A DNA stretch of 54,450 nucleotides from CAWUJT01 sp963922715 (GTDB lineage Bacteria; Pseudomonadota; Alphaproteobacteria; Rhodobacterales; Rhodobacteraceae). Each line of letters starts with the position of its first letter. The first letter of the stretch is position 1. A model generated the notes under the pieces. That model was given only the letters and a program-made list of their open reading frames with translations. It made no database searches and was not told the origin of the DNA. The stretch covers positions 1-54,450 of the forward strand of contig CAWUJT010000005.1 in assembly GCA_963922715.1 (NCBI GenBank), in the 5' to 3' direction. The translations under genes were made by a program, and so were the position numbers. Below, piece after piece: positions 41,310 through 51,402 of the stretch.

Positions 41310-41768
41310 ATGCGGACTTATGATTTAACTCCCCTCTATCGCGCCAGCGTTGGCTTTGATCGCATGACCGATCTGCTTGAACGCGTAATGCAAACCGACG
41401 CTGGGAATGCCTCGGGATACCCACCTTACAACATCGAGAAAACAGGCGATGATCAATATCGGATCTCCATCGCTGTTGCCGGCTTCAAAGAAGATGATCT
41501 CTCTGTCGAGATGCGCCCCAATGCTTTGATCATTTCTGCGAAAAAGAAAGAGGATGAGACAGAGCGGAAATACCTGCACCGCGGTATCGCAACGCGGGCT
41601 TTTGAGAAAAGCTTTGAACTTGCTGATCATGTTCATGTGACAGGGGCTGTACATGAAAACGGTATGTTGCATATTGATCTGGTCAGAGAAGTTCCCGAAG
41701 CGCTCAAGCCACGTCGCATCGACATCACACCGTCTAAAACTTTGGAACAGGTGACCTTAGACGCCTAA
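41310..41768 (+). CDS. Hsp20/IbpA-type small heat shock protein
   Basis: The 152-aa alpha-crystallin-domain chaperone starts MRTYDLTPLYRASVGFDRM and continues GYPPYNIEKTGDDQYRISIAVAGF, close to E. coli IbpA as I recall it. The conserved ENGMLHIDL (AxxxNGxL motif) and the PRRIDI tail are present. GGAGG lies just upstream within the ROSE-like hairpin, so translation is probably heat-induced. It holds unfolded proteins for ATP-dependent chaperones. A strong terminator follows. Confidence 0.95.
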   Translation: MRTYDLTPLYRASVGFDRMTDLLERVMQTDAGNASGYPPYNIEKTGDDQYRISIAVAGFKEDDLSVEMRPNALIISAKKKEDETERKYLHRGIATRAFEKSFELADHVHVTGAVHENGMLHIDLVREVPEALKPRRIDITPSKTLEQVTLDA

Positions 41769-41786
41769 GGACACGGGTGATATGAG

Positions 41787-41824
41787 AACCGCTCCCATGG
41801 TTTTTGGATCGTGGGAGCGGTTTT
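41787..41824 (+). terminator. Rho-independent terminator of hsp20
   Basis: AACCGCTCCCA pairs with TGGGAGCGGTT over 11 bases around a loop of about 14 bases, followed by TT. The gene on the other side (trpE) converges, so the same hairpin may work in both directions. Confidence 0.8.
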
Positions 41825-41847
41825 AGGGCTGAAAAGCACACATAAAA

Positions 41848-43359
41848 CTATTGATTGCCGCGCCGTCCAAACCGCGCGGCCTCTCGTGCCGCTGCTAACA
41901 GGGCTTTGGATTTATTGACCGTTTCTTGATACTCAGCCTCGGCGTTGCTGTCGTAGACAACGCCACCGCCCGCTTGGACATATAATTTGTCTTTCACAAT
42001 CACCGCTGTGCGCAGCGCGATGCACATATCCATATCGCCGTTGGAAGCAAAATACCCAACACCACCGCCGTAAATACCACGTTTTTCAGGCTCCAATTCG
42101 TCGATGATTTCCATCGCGCGAATTTTCGGAGCGCCGGAAACGGTACCCGCGGGCAGGCCGGCCAGCAAGGCCGACAACGCATCTTGATCGTCGCGCAATT
42201 GCCCCACGACGTTGGAGACAATATGCATCACATGGCTGTAACGCTCGATTATGAATTGCTCGGTTGGGCGTACTGTGCCAATTTTGGCCACACGGCCCAC
42301 ATCATTGCGCCCCAGATCCAACAACATCAGATGTTCGGCGCATTCTTTTTCATCGGCCAGAAGATCGGCCTCCAACGCGCGGTCGGCCTCAAAAGTCGTG
42401 CCTCTGGGGCGGGTTCCGGCAATGGGGCGCACGGTGATCTCTCGGTCAAACACCCGCACCAGGATCTCCGGACTTGCGCCGATGATCTGGAAGCCGCCGA
42501 AATTGAAGTAAAACATGAACGGCGATGGATTGGTGCGCCGCAATGCACGATAAAGCGAAAAGGGGGGCAGCGGGAAATCCTGCACCCAGCGTTGCGATGG
42601 GACAACTTGAAAGATATCGCCTGCACGGATGTAATCCTTGGCGCGTTCCACGATCCCAAGATAATCCGCCTTGCTAAAATTTGACACCGGCGCGGGCAGA
42701 TCGCTGGCATCCGCGACATCGCGCTCTTGCCCGATGGGCGCGCGCTCCAGCATTGACAAGGCATTGCTGACGCGCTCAGAGGCTTGGGCATATGCGGCCC
42801 GTGCCGATAGGCCAGAGCGTGCCCAAGCGGGCGCCACAAGGATCACTTCGCCTTTAACCCCGTCAAGCACCGCCACCAAAGACGGGCGCAACAGAACAGC
42901 GTCGGGCAGGTCCAAGGGATCGGGGTTGAGGTTTGGCAGATGTTCGACCAGGCGCACCATGTCATAGGCCAAAAACCCAAACAGGCCGGCAGCGGCGGCA
43001 GGAAAACCCTCCGGCAGGTCCATCTGGTTTTCTTGCAGCAGTGCCCGCAGGCTTGTCAGCGGGTCTTGCACCTCTGAGCGCCAGGCATCAGGATCAAACA
43101 GTGCATCACGGTTGAGGCGTGCCTGCGTGCCACGGCACTCCCAGATCAGATCTGGTTTCATGCCGATGATCGAATAGCGCCCGCGCACCTCACCGCCTGT
43201 CACAGATTCCAGGATAAAAGCGTTCGGTTCAGCCCCAGTGAGTTTGAGCATGACGGAAACGGGGGTGTCCAAGTCCGCAGCCAGGCGTGTGAACACGATC
43301 TGATGGATGCCCGCCTCAAACTTGGTGGCGAAACTTTGGAAATCGGGCGCGATCGCCAC
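41848..43359 (-). CDS. trpE: Anthranilate synthase component I
   Basis: TrpE converts chorismate to anthranilate with ammonia from TrpG, the first step of tryptophan synthesis. The 503-aa protein has the expected chorismate-binding core: FYFNFGGFQIIGASPEILVR, PIAGTRPRGTT, DEKECAEHLMLLDLGRNDVGRV, LPAGTVSGAPKIRAMEIIDELE and the C-terminal GGGVVYDSNAEAEYQET. The start is GTG with GGGGGA six bases ahead, four bases after the ppiD stop. No trpG or trpD follows in this window, and no tryptophan attenuator leader is present. Confidence 0.97.
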   Translation of the reverse strand: MAIAPDFQSFATKFEAGIHQIVFTRLAADLDTPVSVMLKLTGAEPNAFILESVTGGEVRGRYSIIGMKPDLIWECRGTQARLNRDALFDPDAWRSEVQDPLTSLRALLQENQMDLPEGFPAAAAGLFGFLAYDMVRLVEHLPNLNPDPLDLPDAVLLRPSLVAVLDGVKGEVILVAPAWARSGLSARAAYAQASERVSNALSMLERAPIGQERDVADASDLPAPVSNFSKADYLGIVERAKDYIRAGDIFQVVPSQRWVQDFPLPPFSLYRALRRTNPSPFMFYFNFGGFQIIGASPEILVRVFDREITVRPIAGTRPRGTTFEADRALEADLLADEKECAEHLMLLDLGRNDVGRVAKIGTVRPTEQFIIERYSHVMHIVSNVVGQLRDDQDALSALLAGLPAGTVSGAPKIRAMEIIDELEPEKRGIYGGGVGYFASNGDMDMCIALRTAVIVKDKLYVQAGGGVVYDSNAEAEYQETVNKSKALLAAAREAARFGRRGNQ

Positions 43360-43362
43360 GGC

Positions 43363-45225
43363 CTATCCCCCGCCTTGCAATAAGGACGTGCGCACAGAAG
43401 ACAGGGTCGTTTGATTGAGGCTAAGACCGATGTCATTTTGCAGGGCGGCTCCAAACGCCTCATAAAGGTCTTGCGCCAGGCTTTGACGCCATTGGGCTTG
43501 CAGCCCAGCGCGTTGGGCTGCAAGATCCGCGGCTTCTAAGTCAGCAGGAGAAACGCCTTCAAGGGCCAAGACATAGGCCTCTCCCTCGGGACCTATGCCC
43601 GAAAGCACGGTACCCGGCGCGTTCTGAAAAATCTCGGTAATCGCGGATCGTGGGACACCGGCAATAAAGCCATCGCGCAACAACCGCTCCACCCGTTCTG
43701 GTTCCAGAAACAAATCCTGCCACGTCAAACCGTCCTGCAAGCGTTTGGCGACTTCTGCGGCATAAGCGGTCAGCGTACGTTCTGTTTCCTGATCCAACCA
43801 CGCATTGGTCACCACATTTTCAACCTCGGCCAAAGGCGGCAGGGTGGGGGGTACAATGTCATTCAGCCGAACCATGAAAATCCCCCCATCGGAAAGCTCA
43901 AAAAGTTCAGGAAAATCCCCGATCTCAGCCGCCAGGGCCGCGCCCCGAAAGGCGCTGTAATTGCCAATGGCGGTTGAGGTTTGTCCATCACGGAACACAA
44001 AATTTTCCAAGATGAGATCGGTGTCTTGCGCGATCTCCTCCAGGGTCGCGCCCGCGGCCAACAGATCGTCGATCTCTGGCGTGGCAGCCACGATCCGCCG
44101 TCGGGCTTGATCATCCGCATATTCGGCGCGCAGATCGGCGGCGACATCTTCAAAGGCCACCTCGGTAGGGTCTAAAATTGCTGTAACGCGGTAAATCGCG
44201 GGACCGATGGGGGTGTCCAAGGGGCCCACAAGGCCAGGCTGCTCTAAGGCGAACAGGGCCTCGGCAATATGAGCAGGGACATCAGCCGCGCTTAACTCAC
44301 CCTGATCGACATCTTCCAGTGTCAGGCCACGCGCCCGAACCAAGGCGTCAAAACTGTTCCCGCCGGTGTCGATTTCTGCGCGCGCCGCTTGCGCCGCTTC
44401 AAGGTCAGCAAAGCCTAACAGCTCCGCCCAAACCCGGGCCGGTTGGCTAAATTCATCCCGTCGATCTTCATACAATGCGCGTAAATCGTCTTCCGCGACG
44501 AAGATCTCTTCCATCAAGCTATCAGGGCTGATCCAGGCCACCGTTAAATCACGCCCTTCTGGGACCATGAACATCTCACGCATCTCAGTGTAAAACAGGT
44601 CCAGTTGTTCTTGTGTTGGCGGTTCCGGTAAAGAGGGGAGCACGTCGGACCCCAGAAGCGCAAACTGCACATCCCGGGTTTCAAATTGCCACGCCAGGAG
44701 CGTGTCAATGGCCGTGCTGTCGGTCTCAATACCGCCAAGGATCGCCCCTTGTAGCAATCCGCGCACAATCTCGCGGCGCACCTGGTCTTCATACGCGCGC
44801 TCGGTAAAGCCCGCCTGACGTAAGGCAAAAGCATAGCCTTCGCGGTCAAAGCCGCCGATCCCCTGAAAATTCGGGTCTTGCCGGATTTCGCGCGCCAAGC
44901 GCTCATCACCCACAGAGACGTCCAGATTGCGCGCTGCTTCATCAAAGGCCGCCTGAGTGATCAGACGCTCCAGGACGATTTGGTCGAAGCCAAAAAGCAT
45001 CAGCTGTTCGAGGGTGATGCCCTGGCCTGTTTGGCGTTGCAGCCGCGCTTGTTCGGCCTGTAGGGCGCGGGCATAATCCTCTGCTGTAATCTTTTGCGCG
45101 CCTACAGCGGCAATCACCTGTGTACCGGCCCCAAAACTTGTGATCCCAAATCCCGCCAGACCTGCAATCAGCAACCCAAGCATAATCCAAACGAGAATTT
45201 GTTGCACGCCCATGCGTTTTGCCAT
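43363..45225 (-). CDS. ppiD: PpiD/SurA-N-like periplasmic peptidyl-prolyl isomerase
   Basis: The 620-aa protein has an N-terminal membrane anchor (about residues 10-33), a long SurA_N-like chaperone region and a divergent parvulin domain in the middle (GELSAADVPAHIAEALFALEQPGLVGPLDTPIGPAIYRV). The layout matches PpiD, which helps outer-membrane and secreted proteins fold in the periplasm. ATG follows AAGGA. It lies directly before trpE on the same strand. Confidence 0.88.
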   Translation of the reverse strand: MAKRMGVQQILVWIMLGLLIAGLAGFGITSFGAGTQVIAAVGAQKITAEDYARALQAEQARLQRQTGQGITLEQLMLFGFDQIVLERLITQAAFDEAARNLDVSVGDERLAREIRQDPNFQGIGGFDREGYAFALRQAGFTERAYEDQVRREIVRGLLQGAILGGIETDSTAIDTLLAWQFETRDVQFALLGSDVLPSLPEPPTQEQLDLFYTEMREMFMVPEGRDLTVAWISPDSLMEEIFVAEDDLRALYEDRRDEFSQPARVWAELLGFADLEAAQAARAEIDTGGNSFDALVRARGLTLEDVDQGELSAADVPAHIAEALFALEQPGLVGPLDTPIGPAIYRVTAILDPTEVAFEDVAADLRAEYADDQARRRIVAATPEIDDLLAAGATLEEIAQDTDLILENFVFRDGQTSTAIGNYSAFRGAALAAEIGDFPELFELSDGGIFMVRLNDIVPPTLPPLAEVENVVTNAWLDQETERTLTAYAAEVAKRLQDGLTWQDLFLEPERVERLLRDGFIAGVPRSAITEIFQNAPGTVLSGIGPEGEAYVLALEGVSPADLEAADLAAQRAGLQAQWRQSLAQDLYEAFGAALQNDIGLSLNQTTLSSVRTSLLQGGG

Positions 45226-45475
45226 GCTCTGTTCCTTTCCGTATTAGAGCTTCTTTTACGCGGGCTCTGCGCTTGGAACAAGATCAGACATCGTGCAGAT
45301 GGGCAAACAGTTCTCTGGGCTGTGGTAAGAACATCGCTTGATCTAAAAGATGGTTGCCTGTCGATATAAGAATAGAACGGTGTTTTTCACCTTGCGTGAT
45401 AAACTGCGTTGAAGACACGCGTGCGACGGATTAAAGATCAGGCATGTATGGTGTTTTTGATCCCTTGGCTTTGTG

Positions 45476-46669
45476 ATGAGCGGCCCATTATCAGGCGTTC
45501 GGGTTTTGGATTTGTCGCGCGTTCTTGCAGGGCCCAGCTGCACCCAGCTTTTTGGTGACCTTGGGGCAACCGTGCTGAAAATTGAAAACCCACTGACAGA
45601 CGGTGACGATACCCGCCAATGGGGCCCGCCCTACATCGGGGATGCAGAGGACGGGCTGTCGGCTTATTTTTTATCGGCAAACCGCAATAAGTTGAGTCTT
45701 TCGATTGATCTAAAAACCGAAGAGGGACAAAAGAAAATCAAAAGCTTGGCGGAACAAGCGCATATTTTGGTTGAGAACTTCAAACCTGGGGGGCTTTGCC
45801 CCTTTGGGCTTGATTATAACAGTCTCCAGGCAGTCGCGCCGCGGCTTGTCTATTGTTCGATTTCCGGGTTCGGGCACAGCGGCCCAAACAAAGACAAACC
45901 GGGCTATGATCTGATGGCCCAGGGTTATGGCGGGATCATGTCCCTGACAGGCACCGCCGATGGACCGCCGATGAAGGTTGGTGTGGCCGTGGCCGATGTT
46001 GTCGCCGGTCTTTATGCCGCCACGGGTGTTTTGGCCGCCTTGCGCCATGCCGAGGCCACGGGCCAGGGCCAGCATATCGACCTTGCGCTTGTGGATACGC
46101 AAATCGCATGGACGATCAATCAAGGGTGCAATTACCTCCACAGTGGTCGCTTACCCCAACGTCAGGGCAACGATCATCCCAACATCGTGCCTTACGGCGT
46201 CTATGAATGTTGCGATGGCCACGTCATCATCGCTGTTGGCAATGATGCGCAATTCAGGCGCTTTTGCACGGCTTTCGGGTTCGAGGCTTTGGCGCAAAAC
46301 CCACGATTTGCCACAAACCCCAATCGCGTTGCCCATCGTAAAGATCTGTCAGCGATCATCAACCCTGTCATTCAAGCTTGCACGATGGAGGATGTGCTCG
46401 CTCGGTTAGAAGCACAATCTGTTCCTGTTGGTCCTGTGCATGGACTGGACCAGGTGTTTGCAACCGATCAAGTGGCGGCCCGTGCGATGCAAATTGATCT
46501 GCCATCATCAGCTGGCATACAGAAACTGATCGGCAATCCGTTGAAGTTTTCCAAAACGCCGGTGGACTATCGCATCGGCGCGCAAACGTGCGGTGCGCAA
46601 AATACGTTATGTCAGGCACAGGATATCTGGGCCGCGTCCGAGGCCTATCTGAAAATGCAAGAAAATTGA
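45476..46669 (+). CDS. CaiB/BaiF family (type III) CoA transferase
   Basis: The 397-aa protein has the family III CoA-transferase fold: GVRVLDLSRVLAGPSCTQLFGDLGATVLKIE, ENFKPG and YDLMAQGYGGIMSLTG, in which the Asp is the usual covalent-intermediate residue. It transfers CoA between carboxylic acids, often formyl- or oxalyl-type, crotonobetaine or succinyl donors. Start is ATG 45476; a GTG lies one codon before. The substrate is unknown. Confidence 0.93.
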   Translation: MSGPLSGVRVLDLSRVLAGPSCTQLFGDLGATVLKIENPLTDGDDTRQWGPPYIGDAEDGLSAYFLSANRNKLSLSIDLKTEEGQKKIKSLAEQAHILVENFKPGGLCPFGLDYNSLQAVAPRLVYCSISGFGHSGPNKDKPGYDLMAQGYGGIMSLTGTADGPPMKVGVAVADVVAGLYAATGVLAALRHAEATGQGQHIDLALVDTQIAWTINQGCNYLHSGRLPQRQGNDHPNIVPYGVYECCDGHVIIAVGNDAQFRRFCTAFGFEALAQNPRFATNPNRVAHRKDLSAIINPVIQACTMEDVLARLEAQSVPVGPVHGLDQVFATDQVAARAMQIDLPSSAGIQKLIGNPLKFSKTPVDYRIGAQTCGAQNTLCQAQDIWAASEAYLKMQEN

Positions 46670-46708
46670 GATTATGCATATCTGAGTTGTATGAAATAAC
46701 GGAGGCGC

Positions 46709-47962
46709 ATGGTGAAAATTCTGTTTGTGCATCAAAACATGCCGGGTCAATACCGGGAAATTCTGGATTGGCTAATCAAGCAGGGCGGGCACGAATTGGT
46801 GTTTTTAACCCAGCGTAAGGACTACGCATCACCTACAGGGGTGCGCAAGATTCTATATACGCCGCATCATAGACCGAAAGACAATGCCTATGGCTTGTCC
46901 AAAGTCTGGGAAGAAGGCGTTGGCGCGGGCTATGGTGCAGCACAAGCCGCGAACACATTGAAACGCAAAGGCTTCACGCCCGATATTATTCTAGGCCATA
47001 CCGGCTGGGGAGAGCTTTTGTTTATGAAAGAGGTTTGGCCAGATGTGCCGATCCTGGGCTTCTTTGAGTATTTTTACAAGCTCAGAGGCACCTTGAGCGA
47101 ATTTGACAAAGAGCAACCGCCAACAGAAGTCACCTCCTATTTGTTGCATGCCCGCAACGCAATTCCCTTTGCCAATCTTCATGTGGTAGATCAAGGTATA
47201 GCGCCAACCCATTGGCAAAAAAATACTTTTCCAGAACTCTTCCAGCAAAAACTCATGTGCTGTCATGATGGTATTCGCACAGATAAACTCGGCCCTGACC
47301 CAAAGGTTGAATTGTCTTTGGGGCGGCTGCCAAAACCTTTGACACGCGACGATGAAGTGATCACTTATATGGCCCGCAATATGGAACGCGTGCGCGGGTT
47401 TCATATCATGATGCGCGCACTGCCTGCCATTTTAGAGGCTCGTCCCAAGGCGCGGGTTGTCTTGGTTGGTGGCTCTGGCACTTCCTACGGCAAAAAGAGC
47501 GACGCCCAAGGTGGCCTGCGGGGAGAGATGGAGCAAGAGCTTGGTCCAAAGGTGGACTGGGATCGGGTGCATTTCGTCGGCCGGGTGCCGTATGAGGATT
47601 TCCAGCGGATCATTCAAATCAGTCGCTGCCATATCTATTTGACCATGCCGTTTGTCCTCAGTTGGTCCTTGCTGGAGGCCATGGCCATGCAAGCCACAAT
47701 CGTGACTTCCGACGTTGCCCCCGTGCGGGAGGCGATTACACATGGGGAAACGGGGCTTTTGGTGGATTTTCATGCGCCAGAGGCTTTGGCGGCCCAAGTG
47801 ATAGAGGTGGTCTCAAATCCCGGTCGTTACGCCCATCTGGGTGTGAACGCGCGCGCGCATGTGGTTGAACACTATGATTTTCTCACCAAATGCTTGCCCG
47901 AACATATTGCTTTGATCAATGCGCTGGTGCCCACAGGCAAAGCGATTGCGATGCCCATTTGA
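46709..47962 (+). CDS. GT4-family glycosyltransferase
   Basis: The 417-aa protein has a GT-B fold: N-terminal HQNMPGQYREILDWL, then GHTGWGELLFMKEVWPDVPILGFFEYFY, and the donor-site half with ITYMARNMERVRGFHIMMRALP and the EX7E-like RPFVLSWSLLEAMAM (here MPFVLSWSLLEAMAM) region. It probably uses a nucleotide sugar to build a surface polysaccharide or glycolipid. ATG follows GGAGGCGC. It stands alone between the CoA transferase and the CoxL-type gene. Confidence 0.92.
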   Translation: MVKILFVHQNMPGQYREILDWLIKQGGHELVFLTQRKDYASPTGVRKILYTPHHRPKDNAYGLSKVWEEGVGAGYGAAQAANTLKRKGFTPDIILGHTGWGELLFMKEVWPDVPILGFFEYFYKLRGTLSEFDKEQPPTEVTSYLLHARNAIPFANLHVVDQGIAPTHWQKNTFPELFQQKLMCCHDGIRTDKLGPDPKVELSLGRLPKPLTRDDEVITYMARNMERVRGFHIMMRALPAILEARPKARVVLVGGSGTSYGKKSDAQGGLRGEMEQELGPKVDWDRVHFVGRVPYEDFQRIIQISRCHIYLTMPFVLSWSLLEAMAMQATIVTSDVAPVREAITHGETGLLVDFHAPEALAAQVIEVVSNPGRYAHLGVNARAHVVEHYDFLTKCLPEHIALINALVPTGKAIAMPI

Positions 47963-48029
47963 CGGATCTTTGGACTGGATATTTTCAGTGGACCTTATAG
48001 GTTGCCTAACAAAGACAAGAGGCATAGTC

Positions 48030-50336
48030 ATGACAAAATTTGGCACTTCACAATCTCTGCGGCGACGGGAAGACATCCGCCTTGTCACGGGTCAAGGCAC
48101 ATATGTGGATGACATCGCCCCCAAAGGCGCTTTGAAAGCTTATGTATTTCGCGCCCCCGTTGCCCATGCGGAGATCACAGCACTGGATGTCACAGCCGCC
48201 CGCCAAGCCCCTGGTGTGGCCGGGGTTTACACAGCCCAAGATCTGATGGCCGCTGGGCGTGACATCGCGATGAAAGGGACGGTTGTGACCAACCGTGATG
48301 GCAGCAGCGGTGCTGCCCCCATACGTCCCATCTTGGCGACAGAGCGTGTGCGGTTTGTGGGTGAGCCCTTGGCCTTTGTGGTGGCGGAAACCTTGGCACA
48401 GGCCCGCGATGCGGCAGAGCTGATAGAGTTTGATTTTAATGAGTTAGCGGCAAAAGTTGATGTTGCCCCTGGCGGATCGGAGATCCATGCCGAGGCACCC
48501 CAGAACATCGCCTACGATTGGGAGATGGGGAATGCCCAAGCCACGCAAGACGCCCTGACCAAGGCGGCGCACACCGTCACAGTGACTGTTGAAGACAACC
48601 GTATTATTGCCAATTCCATCGAACCGCGGGGGTGTTACGCCGAACATGACGGTGACCGGTTGCATATTTGTGTGAATGGACAGGGTGTTTGGGGCACCAA
48701 ACGCACATTCGCCACATGGCTCAACCGAGAGCCTGACACCATTCGTGTGACCAATCCCGATGTGGGCGGTGGCTTTGGCACCAAAGCGCACCAGTATCCC
48801 GAGCATTTTTTGACGGTTCATGCCGCCCTTGACCTGCGACGGGCTGTGCATTGGATGAGCGACCGGACCGAGGCGATGCTGTCGGACAATGCGGGCCGGG
48901 ATTTGATCTGCACCGCAGAGATGGGCTTTGACGCCGATTACAAACTGATCGCCTACCGGATGACATCTGTGTCCAATCTGGGCGCGTACAACTCCGGCTA
49001 TGGGCAGCCGATCCAATCGCAACTCTTCGCTAAGGTTTTGCCGGGCGTCTATGATGTACAAACCGTCTATATGAACAATGTGGGCGTCTATACCAACACC
49101 ACCCAAGTCGATGCCTATCGCGGGGCCGGACGGCCCGAGGCGATTTACGTCTTAGAACGCGCCATGGATTTTGCCGCCCGTGAGCTTGGTGTCGATCCGT
49201 TGGAGTTGCGCCGCAAAAGCTTCATCAAGCCAGCACAGTTTCCTTACAAATCCGCTGTTGGGGAGCTTTATGATGTGGGCGATTTCAACCGTGTGTTGGA
49301 CCGCGCAATTGTCGAGGGCGACCTGGACAACTTTCCCGCGCGGCGTGCGGACACCGAAGCTGCGGGCAAATTGCGCGGCTTAGGCATTTGCTATTACATC
49401 GAATCGATCCTGGGCAGTCCGACCGAGACCGCAGAGATTGAGTTCGCTGAGGATGGCATCGTGCGCCTTTATGTCGGCACGCAATCGAATGGCCAGGGCC
49501 ATGAGACAGTCTACAGCCAGTTTGTGTCAGAATATCTGGGCCTTTCGGTGGACGCGATTGAGATTGTACAGGGCGACAGTGACCGCATCGCACAAGGGGG
49601 CGGCACCGGCGGCTCGCGCTCTGTCACCACACAAGGCACGGCAACCAAGGCCACGGCGGAAAAAGTGATCGCGAAATTTACGCCGTTTGTGGCCGACCAG
49701 TTTGAGATCGCGCCGGAGGATATCGTCTTTGATGATGGCGATTTTCGCGGCACCGGCACAAACCACGTCCTCAGCCTTCTCGAAGCCGCAGAACTTGCGC
49801 GCACGCAGGGGCGTGAAGATTTGTTAAAAACTGTCGAGACCACAACACTTCCTGGCCGCAGCTATCCCAACGGGTGCCATATGTGCGAAGTGGAGATTGA
49901 TCCTGAAACCGGCGGCCTTGCGGTTGTTAAATACACGGTTGTGGATGATTTTGGCCGGTTGATGAACCCGATGTTGGCTGAAGGTCAGGTTCATGGCGGT
50001 GTGGCACAAGGCATCGGCCAAGCCGTCAGTGAGCATGTGGTCTATGATGACACTGGTCAATTGCTGACCGCAACCTTCATGGATTACGGCATGCCGCGCG
50101 CCGGTGATGTGCCCCAAATTGTGTTTTACTCAGAACCCGTGCCCTCGACCGCCAATGTCCTTGGCATGAAGGGCTGTGGCGAAGCGGGCACGGTCGGCGC
50201 GATGGCGGCCACTGCCAATGCCGTGGTTGATGCGCTTTATCCCCTGGGTCTGCGTAAGATCGATATGCCGTTTACCCCCGTCCGCGTGTGGGAGATGCTC
50301 CAACAGGCAAAGAAGGTGGCCGTTGCGGCAGAGTAA
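48030..50336 (+). CDS. CoxL-type molybdopterin-binding hydroxylase subunit, form-II motif
   Basis: The 768-aa protein belongs to the xanthine dehydrogenase/CO dehydrogenase large-subunit family. The active-site loop reads AYRGAGRPE (form II), not the AYRSFR of true form-I CO dehydrogenase. GFGTKAHQYPEH and the catalytic-Glu motif GMKGCGEAG are present. Medium (FAD) and small (2Fe-2S) subunit genes are not adjacent, so it is an orphan in this window. Start ATG 48030 has AAGAGG seven bases upstream. It overlaps the next gene by 14 bases. Confidence 0.92.
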   Translation: MTKFGTSQSLRRREDIRLVTGQGTYVDDIAPKGALKAYVFRAPVAHAEITALDVTAARQAPGVAGVYTAQDLMAAGRDIAMKGTVVTNRDGSSGAAPIRPILATERVRFVGEPLAFVVAETLAQARDAAELIEFDFNELAAKVDVAPGGSEIHAEAPQNIAYDWEMGNAQATQDALTKAAHTVTVTVEDNRIIANSIEPRGCYAEHDGDRLHICVNGQGVWGTKRTFATWLNREPDTIRVTNPDVGGGFGTKAHQYPEHFLTVHAALDLRRAVHWMSDRTEAMLSDNAGRDLICTAEMGFDADYKLIAYRMTSVSNLGAYNSGYGQPIQSQLFAKVLPGVYDVQTVYMNNVGVYTNTTQVDAYRGAGRPEAIYVLERAMDFAARELGVDPLELRRKSFIKPAQFPYKSAVGELYDVGDFNRVLDRAIVEGDLDNFPARRADTEAAGKLRGLGICYYIESILGSPTETAEIEFAEDGIVRLYVGTQSNGQGHETVYSQFVSEYLGLSVDAIEIVQGDSDRIAQGGGTGGSRSVTTQGTATKATAEKVIAKFTPFVADQFEIAPEDIVFDDGDFRGTGTNHVLSLLEAAELARTQGREDLLKTVETTTLPGRSYPNGCHMCEVEIDPETGGLAVVKYTVVDDFGRLMNPMLAEGQVHGGVAQGIGQAVSEHVVYDDTGQLLTATFMDYGMPRAGDVPQIVFYSEPVPSTANVLGMKGCGEAGTVGAMAATANAVVDALYPLGLRKIDMPFTPVRVWEMLQQAKKVAVAAE

Positions 50337-51399
50337 GCGGCTTCTTACCTGGCTGCTCACCCCCTGGGGGCCACGGCGCAGTCAGAAGCCGGACACAGAC
50401 GGCCCGAAAACCCATGTCATCTTGCTGGATGGCACGATGACATCGCTGATCCCAGGTGAAGAAACAAATGTCGGCCTGATCTATCGCTTGCTGCAAGAGA
50501 TGCCCGATATCAGTCTTTATTATGAACCCGGCATCCAATGGCGGGGCTGGCGCAAAGCGCCCGAGATTGTGGCCGGGGTTGGCATCAACCGTCAGATCCG
50601 CCGCGCCTACACCTTTCTGGCCAGCCGCTACAGCCCCGGGGATCATGTCTATCTTGTGGGTTATTCCCGGGGCGCCTATGCCGTACGCGCGCTGGCGGGC
50701 ATGATCGACCGCCTTGGGCTGTTAAAGGCGTCCTGCTTGCGCCCTGAAAACGTGATCAAGATCTATCGCGCCTACAAAGACGATCCAACCCGGCCCGAGG
50801 TGCGGTCCTTCGTGGCGCAAACCTGCCACCCCAAGGTGGAGATCAATGCCGTTTGTGTGTTCGACACGGTCAGCGCCTTGGGCAATCGGTGGCCGCTGTT
50901 TTGGCGGTTTGCCCCGCAGGTGCATAAGTTTCGCTCCCACCGTTTGGGGCAGAGTGTCAAACACGGGCTTCATGCATTGGCCTTACACGAAAAGCGCGTG
51001 GCTTTTGCGCCAGAGCTTTGGGAGGTTCCCGCCCACCGTGTGGATGAGATCGAACAAGTCTGGTTTCGTGGCGTTCACGGGGCTGTCGGTGGACAATTGG
51101 GGCAACACCAGCGCCGCAGGCCACTGTCAAATATCCCGCTTGTGTGGATGCTGTCGCGGATGGAGGCCATCGGTCTTGCATTGCCCGCTGATTGGCGCGC
51201 CCGCTTCCCGCGCAACCCACAGCTGGGCCCCACAGGGCGTATCCATGGTTTCGGGCGGCTTTTCGTGTTACGCCGGTGGCGTAAATTTGGTGTGGACCCG
51301 TCTGAGCGCCTTCATGTCACGGTTGGGGCAACAGCGCCGCGCGCGGCCCGTGGATTGCCCGTGGTGGGCGATATCATGTGTATAGAGGGCGAAGGGTAA
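50323..51399 (+). CDS. DUF2235 alpha/beta-hydrolase-like protein
   Basis: The 358-aa protein has DUF2235 features: HVILLDGTM at residue about 31, YYEPGIQWRGW, the nucleophile motif VGYSRGAYAVRALAG with S115, and FDTVSALGNRWP. Related proteins include T6SS phospholipases of the Tle1 type, but no T6SS genes are visible. The start must lie before HVILLDGT. TTG 50323 with AGAAGG upstream is the best candidate and overlaps the CoxL-type gene by 14 bases. Function is probably ester hydrolysis. Confidence 0.82.
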   Translation: MRQSKRLLTWLLTPWGPRRSQKPDTDGPKTHVILLDGTMTSLIPGEETNVGLIYRLLQEMPDISLYYEPGIQWRGWRKAPEIVAGVGINRQIRRAYTFLASRYSPGDHVYLVGYSRGAYAVRALAGMIDRLGLLKASCLRPENVIKIYRAYKDDPTRPEVRSFVAQTCHPKVEINAVCVFDTVSALGNRWPLFWRFAPQVHKFRSHRLGQSVKHGLHALALHEKRVAFAPELWEVPAHRVDEIEQVWFRGVHGAVGGQLGQHQRRRPLSNIPLVWMLSRMEAIGLALPADWRARFPRNPQLGPTGRIHGFGRLFVLRRWRKFGVDPSERLHVTVGATAPRAARGLPVVGDIMCIEGEG

Positions 51400-51402
51400 G
51401 CG

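Noticed and set aside
41848..43370. Tryptophan attenuator or T-box-like leader for trpE
   Set aside because: trpE starts four bases after the ppiD stop, so there is no leader space.
48030..50336. True aerobic CO dehydrogenase large subunit
   Set aside because: The active-site loop is AYRGAGR rather than AYRSFR, and the other two subunits are missing from the neighbourhood.
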